A stretch of 7,729 nt of DNA from Caldilineaceae bacterium (GCA_028819675.1 JAPPKT010000587.1:1-7729); one strand, 5' to 3'. Positions 1 through 7,102 are shown, numbered from the stretch's first letter. A program made the numbers and translations. Notes: generated by a model not told the origin, from the sequence alone.

Positions 1-1665
1 TGGGAAGGTGGAAAGTTCGCATCCCCATAGCGCTTCCAACCGGGATCTGGCGTCGGCGTCATCCAGTGAAAATTGGCCGGGCAAACCGTCCGGCAGCACG
101 CCCATATCTCGGCAACCCTGCGCGTTGCCGTCCAGGCCGACATAGGCCACTCGCGCCCCCTCACCGACCGCTTGGGCCAGCTGTTCCAGTCCGTCACGCA
201 CACCGGGTCCGTTCTCTCCCCGCGCTGCCATTGGCCCGTATACAATAAGCAACCTTTTGCTCTCCTTCAGCAGTTTGGCCGCGTCCTGTATTGCCGGCTC
301 CTCGTCGGGCAGGGCGGAACCCTGGACCGTCTGCAGAAGGCGGCTTACCAGTAGGGACTCGCCTCCCGGCAGGTAGGCCAGATAAGGGCCGCCATATCGT
401 GTCAATTCGATCTTGCGGGCATGTGCGATAATCAGTTTGACGCCGCCTCTGAGGATGGCTCTCTTCAGGTGTAGATCCAGAATTGGCAGTTCTTCGCTTG
501 GATCCAGACCGAAAAGCATGACCGTATCGACCTGAGGATCAGGTCCGTACTGCGGTTTCATCAGCTCTACCAGTGCTGGTAATCCAGTCGGCAGGGCCGC
601 CACCTCTCCGCCATCGCGGTGGTCGATGTTATTTGTCCCGATCACCGCGCGCATGAACCGCTGCAACGCGTAGTTGCTCTCGTTGCTGATCTTGCCGCTG
701 CCAATCGCCCCGATGCTGTCGGCCCCGTACCTTTCCTTGATGCCGGTCAACCGGTTGGCTATGTATGCCAGCGCCTCACTCCACTGCACAGGTACCAGTT
801 TGCCGTTCTTGCGCAACTGCGGTGTGGCCAGCCGGTTCTCGTCGTTTACCCAGGCGTGGGCAAAGCGGCCCTTGTCGCAAATCCACTGGTCGTTGACCTG
901 CATATTCTCGCGGCCGACAATGCGCCGCAACTGGTGAGTGCGGCTATCCAGTCGTACATTGCAGCCCACCGAACAGTGCATGCAGACGCTGGGCGTCCGC
1001 TCAATTTCCCAGGGGCGGTAGGCAAAACGGGAGACGCGATTCGTCAGCGCCCCGACCGGACAAAGGTCGATTATATTGCCGCTGGTCTTGGCGTCTACCG
1101 GACGCCCGTCTTGGATGTCGACGATCGTATCGTTGCCCCGTTCGAACAGACCCAACTGCGGTTTGTCCTCCCACTCCTCAAGGTAGCGAATGCAGCGCCA
1201 GCAAAGCACGCACCGCTCCTGGTCCAGCACAATCGTGTCCGAAATGTCGTAATGTTTCTTCGCGAGCCGCTTCGGTTCGATCAACTGGCTGATCCCCGGA
1301 CCGAACCGCATCGTCTGGTCCTGCAGCGGGCATTCGCCGCCTTTGTCGCAGATCGGGCAATCCAGCGGATGATTGAGCAGAATGAAGGCAAGATTCGCTT
1401 CCTGCACCGTCCTCACCTGTTCGGTATCCGTCCGCACAACCATGCCGTCGCCTACCGGCATCGTACAGGAGGCCATCATCGCCGTACCCCGAGGACCGTC
1501 CACCTCGACCAGGCACATGCGGCAGCAGCCAACCGGGTCCAGCTTGGGATGCGAACAGAAGACCGGAATCTCGACGCCCGCCATGCGCGCCGCGTCGACC
1601 AGAAGCGTCCTGGCAGGAACCGACACTACTTCTTCGTTGATGGTGAGCGATACGTTATCAGTCAT
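1..1665 (-). CDS. nuoG: NADH-quinone oxidoreductase subunit G (75 kDa subunit), N-terminal 555 residues, cut by the window edge
   Basis: NuoG carries most of the iron-sulfur chain in the peripheral arm of complex I, passing electrons from FMN in NuoF towards the quinone. The N-terminal ferredoxin domain has a [2Fe-2S] set (N1b) at C37, C48, C51 and C67. The His/Cys motif for N4 is H99, C103, C106, C112. N5 is C152, C155, C158 with C202. A fourth set, C228, C231, C235 and C263 (CxxCxxxCx27C), matches the extra cluster N7 found only in some bacteria. From about residue 270 the protein continues as the molybdopterin-oxidoreductase-like fold, still intact at the edge (DMGVLPD motif near residue 525). 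Family members are roughly 780-910 residues, so about a third is missing. The ATG at 1665 places the ferredoxin domain at the usual distance; a GGAG lies 12 bases upstream, a loose spacing. It starts 48 bases after the Uma2 gene. Confidence 0.97.
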   Translation of the reverse strand, partial: MTDNVSLTINEEVVSVPARTLLVDAARMAGVEIPVFCSHPKLDPVGCCRMCLVEVDGPRGTAMMASCTMPVGDGMVVRTDTEQVRTVQEANLAFILLNHPLDCPICDKGGECPLQDQTMRFGPGISQLIEPKRLAKKHYDISDTIVLDQERCVLCWRCIRYLEEWEDKPQLGLFERGNDTIVDIQDGRPVDAKTSGNIIDLCPVGALTNRVSRFAYRPWEIERTPSVCMHCSVGCNVRLDSRTHQLRRIVGRENMQVNDQWICDKGRFAHAWVNDENRLATPQLRKNGKLVPVQWSEALAYIANRLTGIKERYGADSIGAIGSGKISNESNYALQRFMRAVIGTNNIDHRDGGEVAALPTGLPALVELMKPQYGPDPQVDTVMLFGLDPSEELPILDLHLKRAILRGGVKLIIAHARKIELTRYGGPYLAYLPGGESLLVSRLLQTVQGSALPDEEPAIQDAAKLLKESKRLLIVYGPMAARGENGPGVRDGLEQLAQAVGEGARVAYVGLDGNAQGCRDMGVLPDGLPGQFSLDDADARSRLEALWGCELSTFP

Positions 1666-1688
1666 TGACGATTACGTCTCCGAGAATG

Positions 1689-1714
1689 AAAAAACTCTTC
1701 AAGTTCGGCAGAGT
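1689..1714 (-). terminator. Weak terminator-like stem with T run between the Uma2 gene and nuoG
   Basis: Read on the minus strand, ACTCT (1714-1710) can pair with AGAGT (1698-1694) across an 11-base loop, and the stem runs directly into six T residues (1694-1689). The stem is only five pairs, two of them G-C, and begins in the last base of the Uma2 stop codon. This could be a leaky terminator or attenuator lowering nuoG transcription, but the stem is weak and may be chance. Confidence 0.2.
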
Positions 1715-2406
1715 CAGGCTTCGCCGGCGGCTGGCGACAATAATTCGTCAACCGCGACATGGAAATCTGGGAATGCAAGTGGCGCCACTGTCATGCCTTG
1801 ACTCAACGTTAGTTTCGTCTGGTAAAGTGCCTCGCCCGAGGAGGAGCTGCGCGGATCGCGATAAACCTCCAGTACATCATCGACAAGATTCCAAATCCAG
1901 TACTCAGGTATCCCTGCTTGGGCATATAGAGATCCCTTCTTGGAGCGATCTATGCTCAAACTTGTTTCAGCCACCTCCACCAACAAGAAAACTTCAGACG
2001 GACTAGGGTGACGTTCCGCAAATGCTGCACCCATGTCCTTCAAAAGAAGAAAATCCGGCTCCGGTTCGGACTCTGAATCTACAATTGAGATCGGAGCTTG
2101 GACGCGAAGTCTGATTCCTCCCCGTGTGAGAAGGGACGAAAACACTAGCAATAGTAGGTCGACCGCATTTGCGTGCCGCGGATAAATCGGACTCATTGAC
2201 ACCAAGACTCCTTCGAGCAATTCGATCCGCTCGTTCTCATCGAAGAAGCCCGCCTCAATCAGCGAATGATATTCATCCAGCGTGAACCGCCGCAGTGGCA
2301 CACCTTCCACCGGCGCAATCGGCAAAACTGCTTCCAATGATCTGCTTCGCTTGCTCTCGACCTGTGGGCTTGGGTCAGGCGAGACAGTTTGTGCTACCGT
2401 AACCAT
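1714..2406 (-). CDS. Uma2 family (DUF820, PD-(D/E)XK nuclease-like) protein within the nuo operon
   Basis: A 230-residue protein of the Uma2/DUF820 family, whose fold belongs to the PD-(D/E)XK nuclease group; the cellular role of these proteins is largely unknown. Visible family motifs are FTLDEYHSLIEAG (41-53), ELLEG (62-66), PEPDF with D118, LLVEVAE with E144, then D153, K157, Y161 and GIPEYWIWN (165-173). D118, E144 and K157 are the probable metal and catalytic residues, so the active site looks intact. The first 35 or so residues are a polar, probably disordered extension. The ATG at 2406 was chosen because GAGGAA sits 6 bases upstream; the reading frame stays open further up, but only inside nuoEF. 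The gene lies 10 bases after nuoEF and 48 before nuoG, so it is almost certainly co-transcribed. Its GC content (about 48% in three hand-counted lines) is lower than in the nuo genes, which hints at separate acquisition. It is not a known complex I subunit. Confidence 0.93.
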   Translation of the reverse strand: MVTVAQTVSPDPSPQVESKRSRSLEAVLPIAPVEGVPLRRFTLDEYHSLIEAGFFDENERIELLEGVLVSMSPIYPRHANAVDLLLLVFSSLLTRGGIRLRVQAPISIVDSESEPEPDFLLLKDMGAAFAERHPSPSEVFLLVEVAETSLSIDRSKKGSLYAQAGIPEYWIWNLVDDVLEVYRDPRSSSSGEALYQTKLTLSQGMTVAPLAFPDFHVAVDELLSPAAGEA

Positions 2407-2420
2407 CTGAATTTCCTCAG
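2407..2420 (-). promoter_or_regulatory. Ribosome binding site of the Uma2 gene, overlapping the nuoEF stop codon
   Basis: On the minus strand TGAGGAAATTCAG directly precedes the ATG at 2406. GAGGAA (2418-2413) is a good Shine-Dalgarno match with a 6-base spacer, and its first two bases belong to the nuoEF stop codon TGA (2419-2417). This fixes the Uma2 start over the in-frame ATG at 2442 and suggests that translation of the Uma2 gene is coupled to that of nuoEF. Confidence 0.75.
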
Positions 2421-4393
2421 TCGTCTCCCGGAACCAAATCATCGTGTAGCACGATATTTCCGCCGGCCGGCGCAAATGTGGTGTCCCGCAACCCGCTTTC
2501 CTCGTGGGTATTCGGGCGGTAATCCGGCCGAATCGGCAGAACAGGACCGATCTCGTCAGGATTGGTTTTCTCAATTTGCGTCGAAAACTCTGGCCGGAAC
2601 TTGAGCAAGTTGCTCTGCAGACCCCACACCGATGCCTCGCCAAAGGGGCAAAAGCTCTTGCCGGCAATATTGTCGGCGATGAACTCCATCAACTCCAGGT
2701 CCCTGCCCAGGCCCTGCCCTTCCTCGATGCGAAGCAGGATCTTCTCCAGCCAGGCAGTACCCTCGCGGCAAGGCGTGCACTTGCCGCAGCTCTCTTCACG
2801 ATAGAAACTGAGCGTGCGCCGCGCCACCTCGACCATTGAGGTGCGGTCGTCGATCGCGATCACGCCGGCCGAACCCAGCAGCGAACCGGCCTCGGTGATG
2901 CTCTCGAAATCCAGCGGCGTATCGAACTGATCCGGTGTCAGCAGCTTCATCGAGAGGCCGCCGGGAACGATCGCCTTGATTGGATGGTTCTCGTCCTCCG
3001 GCCCGCCACCATACTTGTTGACCAGTTCACTTAACGGCGTTGCGTGCGGAAGTTCGTAGAGCCCCGGCCGCTTGACGTTCCCACTGAGACAGAAGATACG
3101 CATTCCCGGGCTGCGTTCCGTGCCGTACTCTTTGTACCAGTCGACGCCGTGGCGCATAACGTGCGTCACATTGCAGATCGACTCGACGTTGTTCACGATC
3201 GTCGGTTTGGCGTACAGGCCTTCCACGGCTGGGAAGGGCGGCTTGAGGCGCGGCTGCCCGCGATAGCCTTCTAGGCTCGTGAGCTGGGCCGTCTCTTCGC
3301 CGCACTCGTACGCGCCCGCGCCGCGGTGCATCACTATATCCAAATTGTTGCCGCTTCCGAATATATCTTCGCCCAGGTAGCCCTTGGCTCTGGCCTCGTC
3401 CAGGGCATTCTGCATGCGAACATAGGCAAAGTAGTACTCGCCCCGAATATAGATGAACGCCTTTTCCGACTCGATGGCGTGGCAACTCAGAATGATCCCT
3501 TCGATCAGCTGATGGGGATCATATTCCATCACAATTCGGTCTTTGAAAGTGCCCGGCTCCGATTCATCGGCATTCACGACCATATAACGGGGTTGCACGC
3601 CCGGCGGCAAAAAACCCCATTTGACCCCTGTGGGAAAACCGGCGCCGCCGCGACCGCGAATCCCGCTTTCCTTGATCTGCTCCACCATGTCGGCCGGCTC
3701 AATCTCGCTCAGCACGCGTCGTGCCGTGGCATAGCCCCCGTCCGCCTCGTAAGTCTCGATCCTGTGGCTGTCCGGTTCGTTGAGGCGGTCCATCAGGTAA
3801 CGGGGCTCCATACCACCGGTACGGTAAGGACCGTCGGACGCGCCTTCACCGTTGGGGTCGGCCTCCGGCGTCCAGCGTTCCAGGCTGCGGAAGCCGTTGC
3901 CGGATTGCAACAGTTCAATCGCCTTCTCCACGTCCTCGGACGAGTCGAGATTCTCGAAATAACGGATCTGACCCGTCTTCTGGTCGGTAACGATCGCCAT
4001 CGGCGCCGTGCCGCAAGAGCCGAGACACTCCATGTGATCGAGGGCAAACTTTCCGTCCTCGGTCTTCTCCCCGTGATGAATACCGAGCGCGCTCTCGAAA
4101 TTGTGCAGACACTGGTTCCCGCCCCGCAACATGCAGGGCACGTTTGTACACACCTCGATATGATACTCGCCTTTGGGCACCTCATGCAGCATGTTGTAGA
4201 ACCCGACGACCGCGCCAACCTCCGCCGGTGCGATCCCCAGAATCTCCGCCAGTTCGTCCTGCGCATCCACAGGACAGTAGCCGTACTCCCTTTGGATTAC
4301 GTAGAGCGCAGGCAATATCCCCGACCGCTGCCGGCCCGCGGGGTAGCGTGCCAGTATTTCGTCAATCTCCTGCCGCATCTGTTCCGTTATCAT
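2417..4393 (-). CDS. nuoEF: Fused NADH-quinone oxidoreductase subunits E and F (24 kDa + 51 kDa), NADH-oxidising module
   Basis: A 658-residue fusion of two subunits that are normally separate proteins. Residues 1 to about 165 are NuoE, a thioredoxin-like [2Fe-2S] protein with the N1a ligands C82, C87, C123 and C127. A polar linker (about 166-205) leads into NuoF. There the glycine-rich GRGGAGFPTGVKW (247-259) and ESEPGTFKDR (277-286) form the FMN/NADH site, GAGAYECGEETA is at 358-369, an SLBB segment covers about 438-485, and the N3 [4Fe-4S] ligands are C536, C539, C542 (SCGKCTPCREG) and C582. All key residues are present. NADH gives two electrons to FMN, which pass to N3 and NuoG; N1a takes a side electron. 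There is no stop or frameshift at the junction; an ATG at 3811 (M195) could start NuoF alone but lacks a good Shine-Dalgarno. The start at 4393 has GGGGA 5 bases upstream. The same E-F architecture occurs in the HoxF diaphorase of NAD-linked hydrogenases, but the neighbours are complex I genes. An acidic tail of about 50 residues follows the N3 domain. Confidence 0.96.
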   Translation of the reverse strand: MITEQMRQEIDEILARYPAGRQRSGILPALYVIQREYGYCPVDAQDELAEILGIAPAEVGAVVGFYNMLHEVPKGEYHIEVCTNVPCMLRGGNQCLHNFESALGIHHGEKTEDGKFALDHMECLGSCGTAPMAIVTDQKTGQIRYFENLDSSEDVEKAIELLQSGNGFRSLERWTPEADPNGEGASDGPYRTGGMEPRYLMDRLNEPDSHRIETYEADGGYATARRVLSEIEPADMVEQIKESGIRGRGGAGFPTGVKWGFLPPGVQPRYMVVNADESEPGTFKDRIVMEYDPHQLIEGIILSCHAIESEKAFIYIRGEYYFAYVRMQNALDEARAKGYLGEDIFGSGNNLDIVMHRGAGAYECGEETAQLTSLEGYRGQPRLKPPFPAVEGLYAKPTIVNNVESICNVTHVMRHGVDWYKEYGTERSPGMRIFCLSGNVKRPGLYELPHATPLSELVNKYGGGPEDENHPIKAIVPGGLSMKLLTPDQFDTPLDFESITEAGSLLGSAGVIAIDDRTSMVEVARRTLSFYREESCGKCTPCREGTAWLEKILLRIEEGQGLGRDLELMEFIADNIAGKSFCPFGEASVWGLQSNLLKFRPEFSTQIEKTNPDEIGPVLPIRPDYRPNTHEESGLRDTTFAPAGGNIVLHDDLVPGDD

Positions 4394-4460
4394 TGAATTC
4401 CCCGGTTGCAGGCGAACGGTAAAAGGTCCCTGGCCCTGAGCATGCCTAACTGCAGCAGAC

Positions 4461-6311
4461 CTATCGGTCTACCTCACCAAGTACAATATCAATTGAACCG
4501 ATATTGGTTACGACGTCAGACAGCATCTCACCGCGACTGATATGGTCGATAGCATATAAGTTGTTGAAGCTGGGACCGTGAACGTGTAACCGGTACGGCT
4601 TAGCCGAACCGTCACTGTAGACAAAGAATCCCAACTCGCCCTTGCTGTTTTCAATGCCGTGATAGAAGTATCCCGGCGCCACGTGAAAGCCCTCGGTCAT
4701 CAGCTTGAAGTGGTGAATCAACGCCTCCATGCTCACGTCCAATTCGGCGCGCGGCGGCAGGGCCACCTTGCGATTGTTCGACTTGTAAAGGCCGCTGGGC
4801 AGGTTGTCTACCGCCTGCTCCAGGATGCGTACACTCTGGCGCATCTCCTCCAATCGGATCTTAAAGCGCCCGTAGCAGTCGCCGCTGTCGCTGGTCGGCA
4901 CCTCAAACTCGTATGCCTCATAGCCGCTGTAAGGTCTGTCGCGGCGCAGGTCCCAGTCGATGCCGCTGCCGCGCAGCATCGGCCCTGTCAGACCCATGCT
5001 CAAAGCATCGTCGCCGCTGATAAATCCGATTCCGGTCAGGCGCTCCTGCCACAGCGGCGCCTCGGTAACCATCGCCTCGTACTCGCTGATCTTCTGCGGC
5101 ATCACCCGCAGGAAATCCTTCAGCTCAGAAACGAAAGCGTCCGGCAGATCCTGCCAGACGCCGCCGATACGAATATAGCTCACTGTCAGCCTGGCCCCAC
5201 AGGCCATCTCGAATAGGTCCAGGATTCGTTCCCGCTCGCGCGTTGCGTACATCAGGAGGCTCATGCCGGTGCCCGATACATCCAGGACGTGCGTCGCCAG
5301 CCAGAACAGGTGAGAGGCGATTCTTTGCATCTCCGCCATGATCACGCGGATCACCTGGGCCCGCTCGGGAATCTCCAGTCCCAGCATATGTTCAATCGTC
5401 AGGCAATAGCCCAGATTGTTCGACATCGCGGACAAGTAGTCCATCCGGTCGGTATAATAGACAAAGTCTTTGTAGCGCTTGTTTTCCCCCGTCTTTTCGA
5501 AGCCCGAATGGAGAAAGCCTAGGTCCGGGTCAGTGCTCACAATGCGCTCGCCGTCCATCTCCACGACCAGGCGAAGAACGCCGTGCGTGCTGGGGTGGTG
5601 CGGCCCCATGTTGATGACCATGTTCTGGCGGCTCATCCCCGGCGGCAAGTCGGGAACCGTGCTTTCCGCCGGCAATATCTGGGAGCCAAGCGTTTCAAAC
5701 TCAGGATCATCCCACGTGAAGGTAAAGGGTACCTCTTCCCCGCCTAGCGGGGCCTGTTTTTGCAGCGGGTGGTTGGGCCAGTTCTTGGGCATGAGGATCC
5801 GCCGCAGATCCGGATGGCCGTCGAAGCGGATACCCATCAGATCGTACACTTCCCGTTCCGGCCACTCTGCCCCGCGGTACACGCCGGTCAAACTGTCAAT
5901 GTGCGGAATCTCGCCGTTGTCGCCCGGATCGGTTCCACAGTCGGCAATGACCGTCAGGTGCTGGTTGCGGGAATAGGAGCGAAACTGGTAGACCGTTTGA
6001 AAGCGTGCGTCGCCGTCCAGAGGTAGACGGGACCGGTCCACGCTGGTTACATCTATAAGAGTTTCATACTTGAGATCAGGTTCATCACGCAAAAACGTGG
6101 CGAGCGCCTTCAGTTGCCCCGGCTCAACCAATACCACCTGATTGCCGTTGTGCAGGCCGGCCGCAACGATATCCTCCCCAAACTGTTCGCAAATCCGCCG
6201 TGTATCGTCGGTTTCTCCGGTTGGCATCGGCGCCAGCGCGGGGATACCCGGTGGATTCAGCGTTCGCTGGGTCTCGTATGAGCGTACAACCGGGGCTACA
6301 TCAAGTGGCAT
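4461..6311 (-). CDS. nuoCD: Fused NADH-quinone oxidoreductase subunits C and D (30 kDa + 49 kDa)
   Basis: A 616-residue fusion of the two subunits that link the iron-sulfur chain to the quinone site at the membrane, an arrangement also known in E. coli (about 600 residues). Residues about 35-200 are NuoC, with the signature EREVYDLMGIRFDGHPDLRR (152-171). A linker of roughly 30 residues follows, then NuoD from about 230 to the end. NuoD shows GPHHPSTHGVLRL (236-248) and RMDYLS (289-294). H243 and Y292 correspond to the His and Tyr that contact the quinone headgroup in Thermus Nqo4. The C-terminus SIDIVLGEVDR is the normal family ending, so the gene is complete. The residue before the conserved HPSTHG is His (H238) where Gln is common. 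The ATG at 6311 has only a poor purine-rich stretch (GAGAGCGAG) upstream. It lies 114 bases after nuoB and 67 before nuoEF. Confidence 0.97.
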   Translation of the reverse strand: MPLDVAPVVRSYETQRTLNPPGIPALAPMPTGETDDTRRICEQFGEDIVAAGLHNGNQVVLVEPGQLKALATFLRDEPDLKYETLIDVTSVDRSRLPLDGDARFQTVYQFRSYSRNQHLTVIADCGTDPGDNGEIPHIDSLTGVYRGAEWPEREVYDLMGIRFDGHPDLRRILMPKNWPNHPLQKQAPLGGEEVPFTFTWDDPEFETLGSQILPAESTVPDLPPGMSRQNMVINMGPHHPSTHGVLRLVVEMDGERIVSTDPDLGFLHSGFEKTGENKRYKDFVYYTDRMDYLSAMSNNLGYCLTIEHMLGLEIPERAQVIRVIMAEMQRIASHLFWLATHVLDVSGTGMSLLMYATRERERILDLFEMACGARLTVSYIRIGGVWQDLPDAFVSELKDFLRVMPQKISEYEAMVTEAPLWQERLTGIGFISGDDALSMGLTGPMLRGSGIDWDLRRDRPYSGYEAYEFEVPTSDSGDCYGRFKIRLEEMRQSVRILEQAVDNLPSGLYKSNNRKVALPPRAELDVSMEALIHHFKLMTEGFHVAPGYFYHGIENSKGELGFFVYSDGSAKPYRLHVHGPSFNNLYAIDHISRGEMLSDVVTNIGSIDIVLGEVDR

Positions 6312-6406
6312 ATATCAACTCGCTCTCAATTCTACCTGTCGGCCCGGAAGTTAACTGGACCGTGTTCACTCTGAAGGACTGGAAGTCAACCGCAGGGCAC
6401 CGTCCA

Positions 6407-6422
6407 CAGGAAACCATTCCTG
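6407..6422 (-). repeat. Small hairpin just after nuoB
   Basis: CAGGAA and TTCCTG form a perfect 6-bp inverted repeat around a 4-base loop, starting four bases past the nuoB stop codon. Beyond a T-T mismatch two more C-G pairs are possible. No T run follows, so it is not an intrinsic terminator. It could protect the 3' end of a processed nuoAB transcript, but an element this short can arise by chance. Confidence 0.3.
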
Positions 6423-6425
6423 AGG

Positions 6426-6953
6426 TCAAGCACCCAACGGCATAATCTCGTCAACGGCTAACGGCTCCTCGACCTTGCGCCACTCCCCAACCGATTCGCG
6501 CCGCTGTTTCGCACGCAGCAGATCCATTGCGTAGAGCAGTGACTCGGGCCGGGGCGGGCAGCCTGGAACATATACGTCGACGGGAATTATCTTGTCCACG
6601 CCCTGGATGATTGCATAGTTGTTGAAAGGCCCGCCCGCACTGGCGCAGATTCCCATGGCAATTACCCACTTGGGGGCCAGCATCTGATCGTAAATGCGCT
6701 TAATCACCGGCGCCATCTTGTTGCTGACGCGACCCGAGACAATCATGAGATCGGCCTGCCGCGGGCTGGCCCGAAAGAGCTCCGAACCGTACCGGGCAAT
6801 GTCGTGGCGGGCCGTGCCTGTGGCGATCATTTCCATCGCACAACAGGCCAGCCCGAAGAGCAGCGGCCACGTGCTGTTGGCCCTTCCCCAATTGATCACG
6901 CTGTCCAGCGACGTCGTTAAAATGCCTTCAGGAACCTTTTCTTCTAAACCCAT
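6426..6953 (-). CDS. nuoB: NADH-quinone oxidoreductase subunit B (PSST, cluster N2)
   Basis: NuoB holds cluster N2, the last [4Fe-4S] centre before quinone, and docks on NuoD. The protein has 175 residues, normal for the family. The N2 ligands are all present: the tandem C37-C38 in LACCAMEM, C103 in GICASAGG and C132 in VPGCPPRPE. Their spacing is the usual one. [20 protein letters not shown] between the last two ligands is also typical. The ATG at 6953 is preceded by AGGA with a 6-base spacer, a good ribosome binding site. It follows nuoA after an unusually long gap of 149 bases and precedes nuoCD by 114 bases. The protein is soluble and belongs to the peripheral arm. Confidence 0.98.
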   Translation of the reverse strand: MGLEEKVPEGILTTSLDSVINWGRANSTWPLLFGLACCAMEMIATGTARHDIARYGSELFRASPRQADLMIVSGRVSNKMAPVIKRIYDQMLAPKWVIAMGICASAGGPFNNYAIIQGVDKIIPVDVYVPGCPPRPESLLYAMDLLRAKQRRESVGEWRKVEEPLAVDEIMPLGA

Positions 6954-7102
6954 GTCCGTTCCTTTGCACTTACAGCAATGCAGCCCAGTCAGACGCGGCA
7001 GCTACTGGCTTCCTGCTCTCTCGGCCTTCCAGCTTTCGTCTGCAGTAGTAAGTTGTCAATACCCTGGTAAGAGCTGCACGCAGCGGCCACTTCCCTCGGT
7101 CA
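6954..7102 (-). other. Intergenic gap between nuoA and nuoB, no gene seen
   Basis: These 149 bases separate two genes that usually sit close together. All reading frames are short and unconvincing. A TTGACA occurs on the minus strand at about 7054-7059, but the hexamer 17 bases downstream (AAAGCT) is not a credible -10. No T-rich terminator is visible. The nuoB ribosome binding site lies at its left end. Confidence 0.5.

Noticed and set aside
619..1668. A 349-codon open frame on the plus strand
   Set aside because: It is antisense to nuoG, whose minus-strand translation shows all cluster ligands. The plus-strand product has no recognisable motif and arises from GC-rich codon structure.
1714..2406. 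Uma2 gene as part of a restriction-modification, toxin-antitoxin or defence island
   Set aside because: No methyltransferase, antitoxin-like partner or other defence gene is in the window; both neighbours are complex I genes.
2407..2667. Longer Uma2 reading frame starting at 2667 or 2442
   Set aside because: The extension lies within nuoEF coding sequence, has no family similarity, and the ATG at 2406 has a well-placed GAGGAA.
2417..4393. HoxF-type hydrogenase diaphorase instead of complex I NuoEF
   Set aside because: The domain order matches, but the gene lies between nuoCD and nuoG in a nuo operon and no hydrogenase genes are present.
3326..4396. A 356-codon open frame on the plus strand
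   Set aside because: It lies wholly antisense to nuoEF, which has full-length family motifs. The product is His/Arg/Leu-rich with no recognisable domain.
4659..5216. Plus-strand open frames antisense to nuoCD
   Set aside because: The opposite strand carries an intact NuoD with signature motifs; these are shadow frames.
7030..7059. TTGACA in the nuoA-nuoB gap as an internal promoter
   Set aside because: No acceptable -10 at 16-18 bases; the hexamer there is AAAGCT.
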